Assembly (NCBI GenBank): GCA_028456385.1 | Contig: JALNQF010000044.1 | Span: 186,001 to 250,000, forward strand | Origin: Ophiosphaerella korrae | Taxonomy: Eukaryota; Ascomycota; Dothideomycetes; Pleosporales; Phaeosphaeriaceae | Direction of reading: 5' to 3' | DNA length: 64,000 nt | Shown here: positions 11,231-23,209 of the stretch, piece after piece | How the letters are laid out: each line of letters starts with the position of its first letter | Numbering within the stretch: the first letter of the stretch is position 1 | The notes under the pieces: generated by a model | The model's database searches: none | What the model saw: the letters and a program-made list of their open reading frames with translations, nothing else | Told to the model about the DNA's origin: nothing | Made by a program: the position numbers and the translations under genes

Positions 11231-11779
11231 CTAAATCCACCCCCACCACATGGCCGCCCACCCCGCCGCTGCAAGTCCCCACGACGCACTCGCCGCCCCG
11301 AGCACCCATACCACCTTTTCGCTGCCGCGCACTGCATCGTTGAACTTCTGCGCAAGCGGGATCCGCGTCTGCTCTTTCTCGTTCCAAAAGGCTGCCATGT
11401 GAGCGCGCGTAAGGTGCAGCATCACGGCATTCACCAAGCCGGCCCATATCAGAATCATAGGCGACTGGCGATACGATGTAGAGAGGATGATGAGCGGCGT
11501 GAGGAACGAAACAAGGAGCTACATATGTCAACCCTCTCCATACAGTTTACAATATCACTGGGATATTCGTACACTTAGTGTTCCGCTCGTCTGCGTCGAG
11601 CGCGTCTTACCCAAGCGGTACGCAATAGCGTTGCTCCATTCCGCGGCCTTCTCGCTCGTCTTTTCGTACTGCTGCAGGCGCGTGATATTGTGGTATGAGA
11701 GGAACAATCCGTAGCCCGAGATGGCAGATGTACATAGGAGCTGCAGAATAGACTGGGATAGGAGGATGGGGTGTGCCAT
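11231..11779 (-). CDS. Small multi-pass membrane protein, unknown
   Basis: Two exons on the minus strand (11779-11573 and 11518-11231) give 164 residues. The 54-bp intron has donor GTACGA, a GTTGAC branch site and acceptor TAG, and is phase 0; a nearer GTAAGA at 11605 does not restore the frame. Seen: hydrophobic segments near residues 5-28 (SILQLLCTSAISGYGLFLSY), 70-105 (LLVSFLTPLIIL, ILIWAGLVNAVML) and 140-163 (VVWVLGAASASWGLAAAGW). The gene is convergent with the hydrolase, with 68 bp between stops. I do not recognise the family. Confidence 0.7.
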
Positions 11780-12696
11780 AGTGCTGGATTATCGGTCACG
11801 GTGAATGATGTACTCAGGTGGTAGAATTGCAGTGATGATGAGGGACGTTAGCGACGTCATCGATGCACAGGGATAGACCCGGGAGGGGCTCGCTTAAACT
11901 ATTGCATGCTTGGATGCAGCATGTACTCGACGATGCACGTTGCAATACGCCGAAACTCACTCGGGGCATCAGGGCGCTCATGGACAGGCCAAACAGTGTC
12001 CTTGAATTGCTGCATTTCTCCAATTTTTCCTCCCCGGGATGACTCCATCGCGTTTCGAGACGCGGCATGATGCAAAGCGGAGATGATGAACCGCGATTGG
12101 TGGCGTCACGCGACGCTCTGCCATCATTTGCACGGCTCCGCACCTCGACCAAATGGACACAACGGCTGGCGCACAGTACGGGGAGGCATCAAGCCCCGTA
12201 CCTCTGCCCCCTCCCGTAACAAGTCCAATATGTGCGACAATTGTACGACAACGAGGTAAGTAGCATCGCATCTGCAATTGCACGTGCCGTAGCTGTATCG
12301 GCTTAGCGCGCCTGAGTCCAGCATGAGCTCGCGCCACTTCTGCATGGCAAGCTCGAGCTCGACCCAGCCGTTTGCCATTGGAAACGAAGCGCTCATCTCC
12401 CAACCTATATTCTGTAGCGCATGTCCCTGCACACTCCCTCAACAAACAAACCTCCCCCATTTGCAGCGCCCATTGATAAATAACTTGTTGCATGGTGAAG
12501 CGCCCGCTGGTGCATGCATTCCTGCAAAGCTCCTGCTGTGACATTTACTTAGCGAGGCACTCGGTACATTGGACTGGGATCAGCGCCAGCGATAGAGAGC
12601 TTGCTGCGGGGAAGGGCGCTGCCTTTCTCATCTGACTTTTGAGGGCGTGCGGCGCTTGGCTTGCCTGCCTTCTTCACTTACTTGCTTGTTGGCAAC
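11780..12696. other. Intergenic/promoter region between small membrane protein and glycogenin
   Basis: About 0.9 kb upstream of both divergent genes. A 188-codon open frame on the minus strand (11978-12544) shows no family motif and is not called. Confidence 0.5.
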
Positions 12697-15668
12697 ATGG
12701 CGAGGTCTTTAGAAGATGTGTATTGCACAGTGAGTGTGCCGTGTGCGCTGTGCTTGCGCGAGCTAACCAAGTCTCGTAGCTGCTTATGAGCGACTCGTAT
12801 CTGCCAGGTAAGTCCTGTCTCGAGGTCAGATGAGGCCAGATGAGGTCGGTTGGAGAGCTTGTGGATTAATTTTTGCCAGGTGCTGCCGTTCTTGCACATT
12901 CCCTTCGCGATGCCGGCACCAAGAAGAAACTCGCTGTCCTTGTTACCCTCGACACCTTGTCTGCCGATACCGTGGGCGAGCTGAAGTCGCTGTACGACTA
13001 TGTGATCCCCGTGGAGCGCATACGGACTCCCAACCCGGCCAACCTATATCTCATGGGCCGTCCTGACTTGTCCTTTACCTTCACCAAGATTGCACTGTGG
13101 AGACAGACGCAATTCCGCAAGATTGTCTATCTCGATGCCGACGTTGTTGCGCTGCGGGCTTTGGATGAGCTGTTTGACATTGAGGCGCCGTTTGCTGCCG
13201 CCCCGGACATTGGCTGGCCTGATGCTTTCAATACTGGTGTTATGGTCATATCTCCTGACATGGGCGAATACTGGGCGCTGCAGACCATGGCTGCTACTGG
13301 AGATAGCTTTGATGGTGCTGATCAGGGTTTACTGAACCAGTATTTTGAGCATCGTCCCTGGCAGCGTTTGAAGTTTACATACAACTGCACCCCCAATGCC
13401 GAGTATCAGTGGGAGCCGGCGTATCGCCACTACAAGAGGGATATCAGCGCTGTACACTTCATTGGCAAAGACAAGCCATGGTCTGGCGCGCATTCAGGTG
13501 CTCCAGGTGCTCCAGGTGCTCCAGGTGCTCCAGGTGCTCCAGGTGCTTCAGGTGCTTCAGGTGCTCCAGGTGCTCCAGGTGCTTCAGGTGCTTCAGGTGC
13601 TCCAGGTGCTCCAGGTGCTCCAGGTGCTCCAGGTGCTCCAGGTGCTCCAGGTGCTTCAGGTGCTTCAGGTGCTTCAGGTGCTCCAGGTGTATATGGCGAG
13701 CTGCTGAGTCGGTGGTGGCAAGTACATAACAGGCATTTGAAAAGGGACGAGCCGGTTCCTCAGGTCCAGGATAGGGCGCCAAGCCCTGAAATAAGTGATC
13801 CGCCCAGCATTGTTGTTGAACCCGAAGCTCCTGTCACTACCGCTGAAGCTCCCATGAGCGACCCTGGCGATGAAGTACAGAACATTGATGAAGGCTTGAC
13901 GGAACCGACGCCAACCATTGAGCAGCGCAAGTTCTCTGCCCCGGTAATGGAGTGGGACGCGACGAAATTTGAACCTCCGGCTCAGTCCAAGCCTGAGGCA
14001 GCAAACTTTCCAACTGCTACGTACGTGTTCAGTGAAAGCAACCGCTTGTTCAAAGCACCGCAAGCCTATCCAGAGCCTCCGAAAGATATGTGGTACAAAG
14101 TACCAGATACAAAGCCTAAGCCTACAGAGCAGCCGAAGGCTATATTCCCATGGGAGCAGCAACCTGATAGGCCCAAAGCTACTAGAGTCTTTGTAGAAGA
14201 TCTGCCACCTGAGCCGGTTCCTGCAGCCGTGCCTTCTCCAACGCATGCTTTCTCGACTGTACATTACAGTGACAGCGAGCAAGCAGCTCCTGCGGGGTTT
14301 ACACAAGCTGGCAGTAGCACTGAATCAGTATCTTCGCCTAGATCTGCTGACGAGCAATGGCAGGCTTTTCAACAAAGCAACGTCAATGCATGGGACAGCG
14401 TACCCGGCATCGAGAATTATGTACGTGCTATAATGGAATCTCAGGGCAGGCGAGGGCCAGTCCAGACACTGCAACACACAACTGGCATAAACGATCTTGG
14501 GTCGCCCCTACTCGAACGACGAAATCGTCGTGAAAGCCTTATTCTCACCGACTTCCCTTCAGCGGTTGAACGACCAAGCCTCCCCGTGACACCGGCCCCA
14601 ATCAGACGTCCTTCATTCTGGGGCGAGGAACGAGACGAGTCAGGCGAGCTTCCTGCCGCAGAGGGTGTCCCTGATCAAACAGACTGGGTATGTCCACAAT
14701 GCGGTTTTTCCTCCGTCAATGTGTCCGATTTTGCGCGTCGCCGCGAGTCCTTTGCTTCTGTTGCTACTACTTTGTTACCCCCTGTCCTTACTACTCCTGC
14801 GATTTTACCCACTCCAATCTCTCCGCGAGGGACTTCCAGCCAGCCCGAAACCGGCCCTGTACCAGACAAAGCGCCCGTATCAAGCACCAGAGCAACGAAA
14901 GCCGAAGACGAAGCACCCGAGTCTCCGGCGATTCCTCACTGGCGACGCGGGCTCAGCGCTAGCGGCGTGCCGTTGGCTTCCTTGACCGATCCGACGCTGC
15001 TCCCTTCGCACACCCACCTTCCCGATCCTAGCGCGTCCGTACCATCACTCTTGTCTGCTTAGCTCGATCATACCTGCTTGTTATCGTACCGTTGAGACCA
15101 CTAAGCTGACATCTGCGGCACAAAGAATCCCAGTGCTAAGCTCGAGGACCTTCGGCGATTGTCCCTGGTTGAGTTCGAGCATCTGAAGAAAGATCCGCAT
15201 CCGGATCCGCCGCTGCGGGCGCTGCCTGAACATTCTGTTCCGGAAGTGGTCAAGGATAATCATCGAGCAAGCGAGCAAAACGTCACACAGGCTTCTTCAG
15301 CCCCAATGACGGGAATCGCAACGACAGATTTTGCGCAGAAAATTGAAGAAAAAAAAACGAGTGGGAGTTCGCAAGGTGGAGAGCTTTTCTTCTCGTCGCA
15401 GGGGCTCTCGTCAGCCTCTGCAATGACCTTTTCCAGCTCATCGTCCCACGAATACTCTTTGTCTCAGCAGACCTCGCATACGGAACACTCGTCCTCGCAG
15501 CAGGATTCTTCTACTAGGCGCCAGGTTCAGGCCGGCAAGATGACTTTCACCTTGCCGGACTTTGGCCAAGAAGATAAGGGAGATGTTCTAAAGACTACGG
15601 AGGATATCCTCAGCCCCACGCAACCGGACAGAAATGAAGATGGGAAGAAAGGTGGTGGGTTATTTTGA
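12697..15668 (+). CDS. Glycogenin (self-glucosylating glycogen primer) with collagen-like insertion
   Basis: Four exons (12697-12729, 12780-12807, 12880-15038, 15126-15668) give 920 residues. The first two introns split MARSLEDVYCT, LLMSDSYLP and GAAVLAHSLRDAG; the third avoids a stop at 15060 and continues with NPSAKLEDLRRLSLVEFEHL. Glycogenin attaches glucose from UDP-glucose to itself and primes glycogen synthase. Seen: GT8 fold with the metal-binding DAD of VYLDADVVAL, the FNTGVMVISP block and HFIGKDKPW. Between KPW and YGELLSRWWQVHNRHL lie 21 tandem tripeptides (residues about 227-289). A long disordered acidic/Pro-rich region follows, containing a lone WVCPQCGFSS pair of cysteines, and the end is a Ser/Gln-rich tail. 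Metazoan glycogenins are much shorter; a long C-terminus is normal for fungi. Confidence 0.9.
13497..13685 (+). repeat. In-frame 9-bp minisatellite GGTGCTYCA x21 (Gly-Ala-Pro/Ser)
   Basis: Twenty-one perfect 9-bp units, differing only at one base (C gives Pro, T gives Ser), in the order P5 S2 P2 S2 P6 S3 P1. The 189 bp add 63 residues to glycogenin without breaking the frame. Nearly identical units indicate recent expansion by slippage or unequal exchange, since synonymous changes have not accumulated. Confidence 0.95.
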
Positions 15669-16213
15669 TGTTCTATTTGATGGTGTTTTCACTGCATAGT
15701 TGTTGTTGGAAGCGCACAGTTGTATGTTTCCTGTCAGCACTACTTGCTTTGCTTTGCCTGCATATCTCCTCCGCATTTACATTGGTATTGCATAGCGAAA
15801 TATTTGCAGCTATCTTCCAATACAGATTGTGTTATGTTGACTACAGCCTTGAAGAGTTCAAACAAGTGGGTCTGGATATTTCAATGGCTGAGCTTGCCAT
15901 GCAGGGCCGAAGCTGAGCTTATGCTGGTGCTCACTCCGTGTCAGTTTGAATTTGTCCTTCGACAGCTCCCACTATGCCCCGCTATTTGCCCCTCACCTTC
16001 CTACAACGAACAAGGCTCCTCAAACTCACGCCCTCACCTGCCCGTTTGCCGCCAGCTTACACCCCGCGAATAAGCGCACATTACATTGATCGAAGCTTCA
16101 GTCGCTCTGTACCTACTCAACGATCCGTTGCACCACCAAGACTGTTAGACAGATATACCCCAGACCGACTCCCCGACGCCGCCTGGCCCTACCTCTACAG
16201 ACGCTTCGACACC

Positions 16214-17688
16214 ATGGCGCACCTCGACCCGTTCTTCACACAAGTGGACAGCCTGCAGGACAAGTTCATCGACCGCCTCCGCGAAGCCGTTGCGATCCCC
16301 AGCATCAGCTCCGAAGACCAGCGGCGCCCTGATGTCGTCAAGGTATGGGAAGGCGGGGCTTGAGAAGGCGGGGTGCTGACGAGCAACAGATGGGTCACTG
16401 GCTCGCAGACCAGATCAAGGCTCTCGGCGGCACCGTCGAGCTGCGCGAGCTGGGCAAGCAGCCTGGCCGCGAGCACCTCGATCTGCCGCCGTGCCTGCTC
16501 GCGCGGCTGGGCAACGATCCGAAGAAGGTGAACGTGCTGCTCTACGGGCACTACGATGTGCAGCCAGCACAAAAATCGGATGGGTGGGCGACGGACCCGT
16601 TTACGCTGACGGTTGACGACAAGGGCCGCATGTATGGGCGCGGTAGCACGGATGACAAGGGCCCGGTGCTCGGGTGGTTGAATGCTATTGAGGCGCATCA
16701 GAAGGCTGGCGTGGAGATTCCGGTCAATTTGCTCATGTGCTTTGAGGGCATGGAGGAGAATGGATCCGAGGGGCTGGACGACACGATTCGCGCCGAGGCA
16801 AAGGGCTTCTTCAAGGATACGGATGTGGTGTGTATTTCAGACAACTACTGGCTAGGCACCGAGAAGCCGTGCCTGACATACGGCGTGCGCGGCTGCAACT
16901 ACTACTCGATCGAGATCTCAGGTCCAGGGCAAGACCTGCACTCCGGCGTGTACGGCGGCATGACCCACGAACCGATGACCGATCTCGTGCGCGTAATGAA
17001 CTCCCTCGTCGACCCAGACGGCAAAATCCTGATCCCTGGCCTGGACGCCCTCGTCGCGCCCCTCACCGACGAAGAAGCTGCCCTCTACCCGCCCATCGCC
17101 TTCAGCATGGCTGACCTCCGCCAATCCCTCGGCGCAGAAGTCTCCATCCACGCCCACAAGGACACCGCCCTCCAACACAAAATGCGTTATCCCTCCCTCT
17201 CCCTCCACGGCATCGAAGGCGCCTTCTACTCCGAGGGCGCAAAAACCGTCATCCCCGCCCGCGTCGTCGGCAAATTCTCCATCCGCACCGTGCCCAACAT
17301 GGAAATCGACGCCGTCACCCAACTCGTCGAGAAACACATCAAAGCGCAGTTTGACAAGCTAGGCTCGAAGAATACCAAGGCATTCCATGTCTTGCATTGC
17401 GGCAAGTGGTGGGTCGAGGATCCCGCGCACCCGAATTATACGGCGGCGGCCAAGGCCGTGGAAAGGGTTTATGGGGTTAAGCCTGATATGACGAGGGAGG
17501 GCGGAAGCATCCCCGTTACGCTGACGTTTCAGCAGGAGTTGAAGAAGAATGTTTTACTGTTGCCAATGGGAAGCTCGACGGATGCGGCGCATTCGATTAA
17601 TGAGAAGTTGGATAAGAGGAATTATATTGAGGGGACGAAGCTTTTGGGCGCGTATTTGCATTATGTTGCGGATGAGGTTAAGAAATAG
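16214..17688 (+). CDS. DUG1: Cys-Gly metallodipeptidase (DUG1/CNDP2, peptidase M20A)
   Basis: Exons 16214-16342 and 16390-17688 give 475 residues; the 47-bp phase-0 intron joins VVK to MGHWLADQIK. Dug1 cleaves Cys-Gly dipeptides in cytosolic glutathione breakdown. Seen: YGHYDVQP with the first zinc-ligand His, GRGSTDDKGP with the bridging Asp, CFEGMEENGSEG with the catalytic Glu pair, ISDNYWLG, the dimerisation-domain block GPGQDLHSGVYGG, and TREGGSIPVT and AHSINEKLD near the end. The length matches yeast Dug1. An in-frame ATG at 15974 would add 80 residues that look like a mitochondrial presequence; I prefer 16214 because MAHLDPFFTQVDSLQ aligns with the family N-terminus. It is separated by 0.5 kb from glycogenin, same strand. 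Confidence 0.93.
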
Positions 17689-18345
17689 GTTGGGCTGGGG
17701 TAGGTGCTGTGGGACAATGTGTGGGAGTGGACTTGATGTATTGAAGGTTAAAGATCAATCGATAGGCGACATGTGTTGTTGGGTCCGATGTGGTGATGTT
17801 GGTGAGTGTTGGGTATATGTGTGATGTTTGAGGTAGGGGTGTTAGGGCTGTTGTCATGACGCTTGCTGTATGGCTGGATAAGGCGCGTTGGAGGGGCAGT
17901 GGGTCTGTTGTAGGCAGAAAGAGGTGTGTGGAGGGTCCAACGCTTGAGGTGAATAAATGTAAACTGAGATTCAGATGAAAGAGATGGACAGAGAGATGGG
18001 AAGAATGGATCAACCCAGATAATCGAAATTTAAGATACTTAGACAGGCGCGCCGAAGCATAAGATGAGAGATAGGCGAGATGAATAAGTAACCGAAGATA
18101 CTCGAGATGACTAGATATAATCCCTTCAAGTTGAAACTTTGAATTATTGCTTTTGTAGCCGCCAATCAGTGACTTTTATGAACTGACATGTATGCAGACC
18201 GTTGTTGTTCGCTGCTGCAGGGTCGCTCGACGTTGGACCCTGGCCACGTGCCGGAACGGAAAAACTTAAAAAGTGCGACTTCCTTCACTCGTGACAACCC
18301 TCACAACTTCAAGCATGCCATTGCCATTGCTACACAACCCACACA
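17689..18345. other. Intergenic, 0.65 kb
   Basis: This is the 3' flank of DUG1 and the promoter of mL58. No gene or notable repeat is visible. Confidence 0.5.
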
Positions 18346-19005
18346 ATGTCGACATGCAAATCACTCCTCCGAACATGTCTACAACAGCGGCGGCCCTCCC
18401 TCACCCCAATTATCCAATGCCGTCATGAATCCACAACTCGCCGACACAAAAAGCTTCTCGCGCTCCCCGAAGCCCCATCATACACCTCGACCGACCCCAC
18501 TACAACCCTCATCTTCAACCCACCCTCCAGCGCCCCAAACGTCTACCACACGCCCTTGAAATTTCTCCCCAAAAACGACGCGCGCCGCGCCCTATACGCC
18601 GCCTCCCTTGCATCCTCCACCGCCACCGCCCACCGCACACAAACCTCGTCCATCGCTTCCGCTGGCACACCCCTACACACCGCCGCACACCTACCGCCGC
18701 GCCCAAGCGCCGCGCTCCCCGCCGCTGTGCGCGCGCCTTACGAGAAAAAGTACCACCTGACCGAGACAGAAATTGCGGAGATCCGCGCGCTAAGGACGCA
18801 GGATCCGCGTGTGTGGACGCGGGTGCGGCTTGCGGAAAAGTTTGGGTGCAGCCAGTTTTTCGTCGGCATGGTTGTGAAGGCGAGGGCAAGGGCGGCGGAG
18901 GTCGAGGGTGAGCATAGGGAGGCGAGGAAGAAGTGGGGGGCGAGGAGGAGGGCGGCTAGGGAGGAGAGGGGGAGGAGGAGGGAAGGGTGGGGGAGGGACG
19001 AGTGA
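18346..19005 (+). CDS. MRPL20: Mitochondrial large-subunit ribosomal protein mL58 (MRPL20 family)
   Basis: A 219-residue single-exon protein of the fungus-specific mitoribosome large subunit. Seen: a basic, acid-free N-terminus rich in Arg/Ser (presequence), the family blocks IFNPPSSAPNVYHTPLKFLP at about 55-74 and YHLTETEIAEIRALR, and LAEKFGCSQFFVGMV. It ends with a strongly basic Arg-rich tail that fits rRNA contact. The start is the first ATG of the frame and follows a CAC ACA A context. There is no close neighbour on the same strand. Confidence 0.9.
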   Translation: MSTCKSLLRTCLQQRRPSLTPIIQCRHESTTRRHKKLLALPEAPSYTSTDPTTTLIFNPPSSAPNVYHTPLKFLPKNDARRALYAASLASSTATAHRTQTSSIASAGTPLHTAAHLPPRPSAALPAAVRAPYEKKYHLTETEIAEIRALRTQDPRVWTRVRLAEKFGCSQFFVGMVVKARARAAEVEGEHREARKKWGARRRAAREERGRRREGWGRDE

Positions 19006-20131
19006 TGTGATGGGGGCGTGTTGAAATGGATGGAGGGTATTTAATGAGAGATCGACAACGTGGATTTTATGTTGAACGATGGGGCTGTTTTGACGGCCAT
19101 GAATGATAAACGTGTAGAGATTTGGAGTGGAATGTAAAGCGTAGACTTTACTGTATCATACTATTACACACCTCTTGCATTCTGCTTCCGTGCCAAGCTA
19201 ATTACATACCACCTTCCAACTTTACCGAGCATTATCTCAGATTGGCTTGGTATCCCACAGACAAAGTTAGACGAGCATTTTTGGCACGAGTTTAATTTTA
19301 CGCATGGCGGTGTTCCAGAGAGACCTGATAACGAGTGCCTTTCTGGAGAGTATATTTTGCGCAATTGCACGAGAAGTGAAGAACGGTTTGTTTTATGGAA
19401 CGGCTACGTTGCTCAGTGAAACGATTGGATTAGGGAAGTGTTCTCGTTCAAGTTTATCTGCGACTTGAATAGTGGCAACCCGGTTCTTATTCCTGTTTGG
19501 ATGTTCTTCTTAGCTTTGAGTACTTCCAATACTATGGTGTATTGTTCAGTATAGTGGTGTCGTTTAGGAGGATCTCCGGATGAATTCGATGCAATACCAT
19601 CTCGGAGCATAAAATAGAGCGTGAGATATTCGGTTCCTGATCGCGTAAGATATAGCGATCAAAGTATTGAAGTCTTGCATTTTCTTATGTATTTCAAGAT
19701 CAAGAAAAAATAGGATATACTAGAGGGTTCTAGATGATTTTGAAGGGTATTGTAGCATTTGGGTACCCAGGTAGGGAGGTAAATGCCCAGGGTACTGGAC
19801 AACTAACATGATTCAGATGGTATCGATACTACAGATTTGCCGTGGATTATCGGATGCATGCGACAATCCAATCTTGGTTATGTGGAGATTCAGTTACAAA
19901 GTGTTTATTTGTGTAAGGCAGAACAAGAGAAAAATTGTATTTTAATCAGCCTTTATGATAATTATAGAGATATATACTTCTATCCTAAGTTGGTATTGAA
20001 GTTAGGTACGCGTCACTGCCGGCCAAGCTGCGGCCTACCTAGGTAAGTGGGGTTGCGCCACTCTGAACTTGGGATTCCAAACTATGATCTTTTTAACTTT
20101 GTAATAATTTAAAGTTGTAAACAGCTTCAAA
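19006..20131. other. AT-richer intergenic region, 1.1 kb
   Basis: This opens the accessory-looking block. Base composition shifts from the GC-rich mL58 to AT-rich DNA with many short A/T runs. Short frames occur without recognisable motifs. It may contain decayed sequence, but no transposon end is visible. Confidence 0.45.
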
Positions 20132-22836
20132 ATGTCGAGTACCATGTCAAAAATTCCGTCATCAGTCATAACTGAGTTTAGTTACAGTGCCCGCCTGTCT
20201 GAACTCACACCAGCCAACACTGAAACCGACCTCGGGTTCATATTTTTCCTCGCCTTACTCCAAAGACTGCAAATAGCTATACTGCCAATCACGTGGCAAT
20301 CTGCACGAGGCGTGCTAGGTGAGGGTGGACAAGCCAGTATAAATCAGTCCTTCATCAACCTTCGCACCAGTTTTGCATTCAAGCGTTTCGGCGATTCATC
20401 GAATCCGAATGAGCAGATATCATTTCGGGAAATTACTACCGAATTAATGGTCCATGGGCTACTGCCCATCAGATTCCATCGACATACTACCGAACTCGCG
20501 GGTGTATGTTGGGATATCCCAAACGAGCATCGGGTATGGCCGGTGCTAGTGTACCTCAAGTCCCATCGTGGGGATCTCCATAGCTTTTCTCGGTCAGGCG
20601 CTGCCTGCGGCATGTCCATAGACAAGCGATTAGAGTTCTGTTCTGGTATTTGTCTCGCAGTCAGAGATATGCACGCTAACAGTGAGTTCTTCCTACATGT
20701 CCTAACTTTGCGGGACGATAACAGCCATCAGAGGTCATTCATGGAGACATCAAGCCACGCAATATCCTTGTCTTCGAAACGGAGGACGAAGATGAAAATA
20801 CTGTACAGGGCAAGTTCTATGCTAAAGTAGCTGACTTTGGCTTCTCAACCTGGACCGAGTCTGGGAATCGGCGCGTCTTTTTTCCGATATCGAGGCCTTG
20901 GAATGCGCCAGAATATCACCATCGAGGATTCTCCTTCGATCAGGCTAGAAAAATGGACATATATTCTTTTGGATTGCTATGTCTCTGGCTCGTCTTCGGT
21001 ACGACCCCTGAAATTGATATGGCTTTATCCGAGAAGTTTTTTGGTAGCGGGGAAGACCAAATTAGCTTTGAGGTCCATGGTACTCAACGAAGTCCTTTGG
21101 AGAGTTTGAAGAGTATGAATGATGGAAAGTTGATGGAGTGGGTTGAGTGGCTTATCGAGACATATGTAGAAGTTGATGAGCTAGGAGTGCGTCTTCGGTC
21201 GTTTTTCCAGCTGACATTAGAGTTCCATCCCGAAGGGCGTACAGATGACTATTGTCTTTTATTAGACTTGTTATGCCCGACACGGTACGTCGTCCTTTAT
21301 AGTAGCTCTCTTCCTTTTACCTCGACAACTTGCAATTTAAGGAACATCATAGAGATTCGACGCAATCATTATGGTTCCGGTGGCCGGGCATTTCTTTAAC
21401 TTACAGTGGGCCGGCGAATGATTGACAATCTATGAAGGACATTCCCAGAACCTGACATTTTCAACGGGGTATTAGAAGAGAGAAGTGAGGAGTGCTTCCA
21501 GGTATGAAAACTGCCTTAGTGAGAACCATATATTGATACTCTCTAGATTGAAGAATACCTCCCAGATCTCTACAATTCTGACTTCAGGTTACGGTCCTAC
21601 ATTACCAAGGAACTTGAAAAGATCGTTACAAATTCGACCAGGACGCTCTCCTACGGCATATCGACCCTGAACGCGAAATCACAACTTGCCCTATGCTATT
21701 CTATCGGATTCGGTGTACCAAAGGATGACAATAAAGCCATTGAGTGGCTTAAGGAACTACCCCACTATCAACACGAGAACGAAGAAGTAATTTCAAGATT
21801 GAAAGAAGGGCATAAAACATATCGTCATGACCTCAGGTATACTGATTTGTGGGAATCTGGCAATCTTCATCCACAAAGCATGCGAACATTTTATGAAAAC
21901 CAAGAACTGTTACCGGAAGCCGAGGGAGTTTACAAAAGAGAGATAGCAGACTTACAGGAAGTATTCGGGATGAACCACTGGCTCGCTCTAGATGCAAAAG
22001 AAAAACTTTACTCCATCATAGTCAGCCTAGGGCGTTGGGAAGAGGCCAGAAAAAGCCTCCGTGACTTGCTACAAACGGTAGAAGCACTGCATGGGCCTAA
22101 TACTCTAGATTCGGTCGGAATTCTAACACTTATATCCGAGACTTTTCGGGGTCCAGAGCTCTGGAACGAGTCGGCAAAGATTCTTTTCCAAGCTTTTGAC
22201 ATTGTTGTCAAAGACCTGGGACCGAGGCATTCTGCTGCGTTAAGTTTGAAATGCCAAATCGCCTCTCGACAGAAGCTCGTCGTCACGCAGTATCGGGCGA
22301 GATATCCTGAAGACGCAAAGTTGCATGAGGAGACAGCGAGTATGCTGGACACTACACAGCGTACTGAGGAATGGTTAATGGAAACGTGCATGAGTCTGTT
22401 CGGAGTCGAACACCCAGACACATTGGCCGTTATGTTTAGCCTGGTAACTACATATCTTCAAAGTGGCCGGTACGAAGACGCTGAGGAGCTGGGGTGGAGG
22501 CTCTTCGATGGTATCAAAATGACTGAGGGTGAAGAAAACCAATATATACTAGCATCTATGCTTCTTCTTGCAGACGCGTACTGGGGTCAGACACTTCTCA
22601 AAGAAGCCGAAAAGCTATTTACACGAGTTCTGGACTTCACGAACGAGCCCTGGGGGTTGAGTGGTCCAGATACCATTTCAACCATGTGCAAGCTCGCTAT
22701 ACTTTACCAGCAACAAGGAAGAGCGATGGATTCGGCGAACTTACTTCAAGAAGTGGCTCACAGGGCGGCCGAGGCGGCAAGAGATGGCGATCATCTCACA
22801 GTGGAGATGGTGGAGAGAATGTTAGCAATACTCTAG
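20132..22836 (+). CDS. Protein kinase fused to Sel1-like/TPR repeats
   Basis: Deduced five-exon gene (20132-20681, 20732-21284, 21342-21379, 21449-21501, 21547-22836), 827 residues. Seen: a protein-kinase domain with a Gly-rich stretch GVLGEGGQ (60-67), Lys84 in FAFKRF as likely ATP lysine, the catalytic loop HGDIKPRN at 187-194 (HGD rather than HRD), DFG at 218-220 and PWNAPE at 239-244. After about residue 400 comes a Sel1-like unit (AKSQLALCYSIGFGVPKDD...), then kinesin-light-chain-type TPRs such as LGRWEEARKSLRDLL, VEHPDTLAVMFSLVTTYLQ and GPDTISTMCKLAILYQQQG. Such TPRs are usual at the C-terminus of fungal NLRs; here the usual NTPase is absent. The third and fourth introns have the weakest splice signals. 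It is convergent with the FN3K-like gene. Role unknown; a signalling receptor is an inference. Confidence 0.75.
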
Positions 22837-23209
22837 ATGCAAATGTCCAAAAGGGGTGTTCCGCACTGGGAGGAATACATGCCACAAATGAGCCATGTAA
22901 CCCCTTGCGGATAGTGATGTTGACTTCGTGAACGAGGAACGTTCAAACCATGAGGTACGCTAGTTTCAATCAATGTAATGACTGTGTCAAACCAGGACAG
23001 GTACTCTGTATCAAACCGCGTATTCTATGATCCCCCACTGCTCATGAGATTTTCCTCCCACCTCTAAGGACCCGCTCTAATCCCCATTCTCAGTCACAAT
23101 TCAGGTACTTCGATACACACTGACTTTTGGAAAGATAAGCTGTTCGGTGCGGTATACGCTGTAGAGACACACATCAGTACTTATCGCGCACAGTCAAATA
23201 GAGTGCTCC
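22837..23209. other. Short spacer between two convergent genes
   Basis: Holds the 3' flanks of the kinase-TPR gene and of the fructosamine-kinase-like gene. Nothing else is visible. Confidence 0.5.

Noticed and set aside
11978..12544. 188-codon minus-strand frame
   Set aside because: No recognisable domain, poor composition, lies in a promoter region; not supported as a gene.
13396..13782. Three further open frames across the glycogenin repeat (two plus, one minus)
   Set aside because: A 9-bp repeat without stops is open in several frames; only the glycogenin frame is flanked by conserved sequence.
15060..15062. Stop codon suggesting that glycogenin ends at 15062 and a second gene follows
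   Set aside because: A phase-0 intron (15039-15125, with GCTGAC branch) removes it and joins two parts of a glycogenin-type tail.
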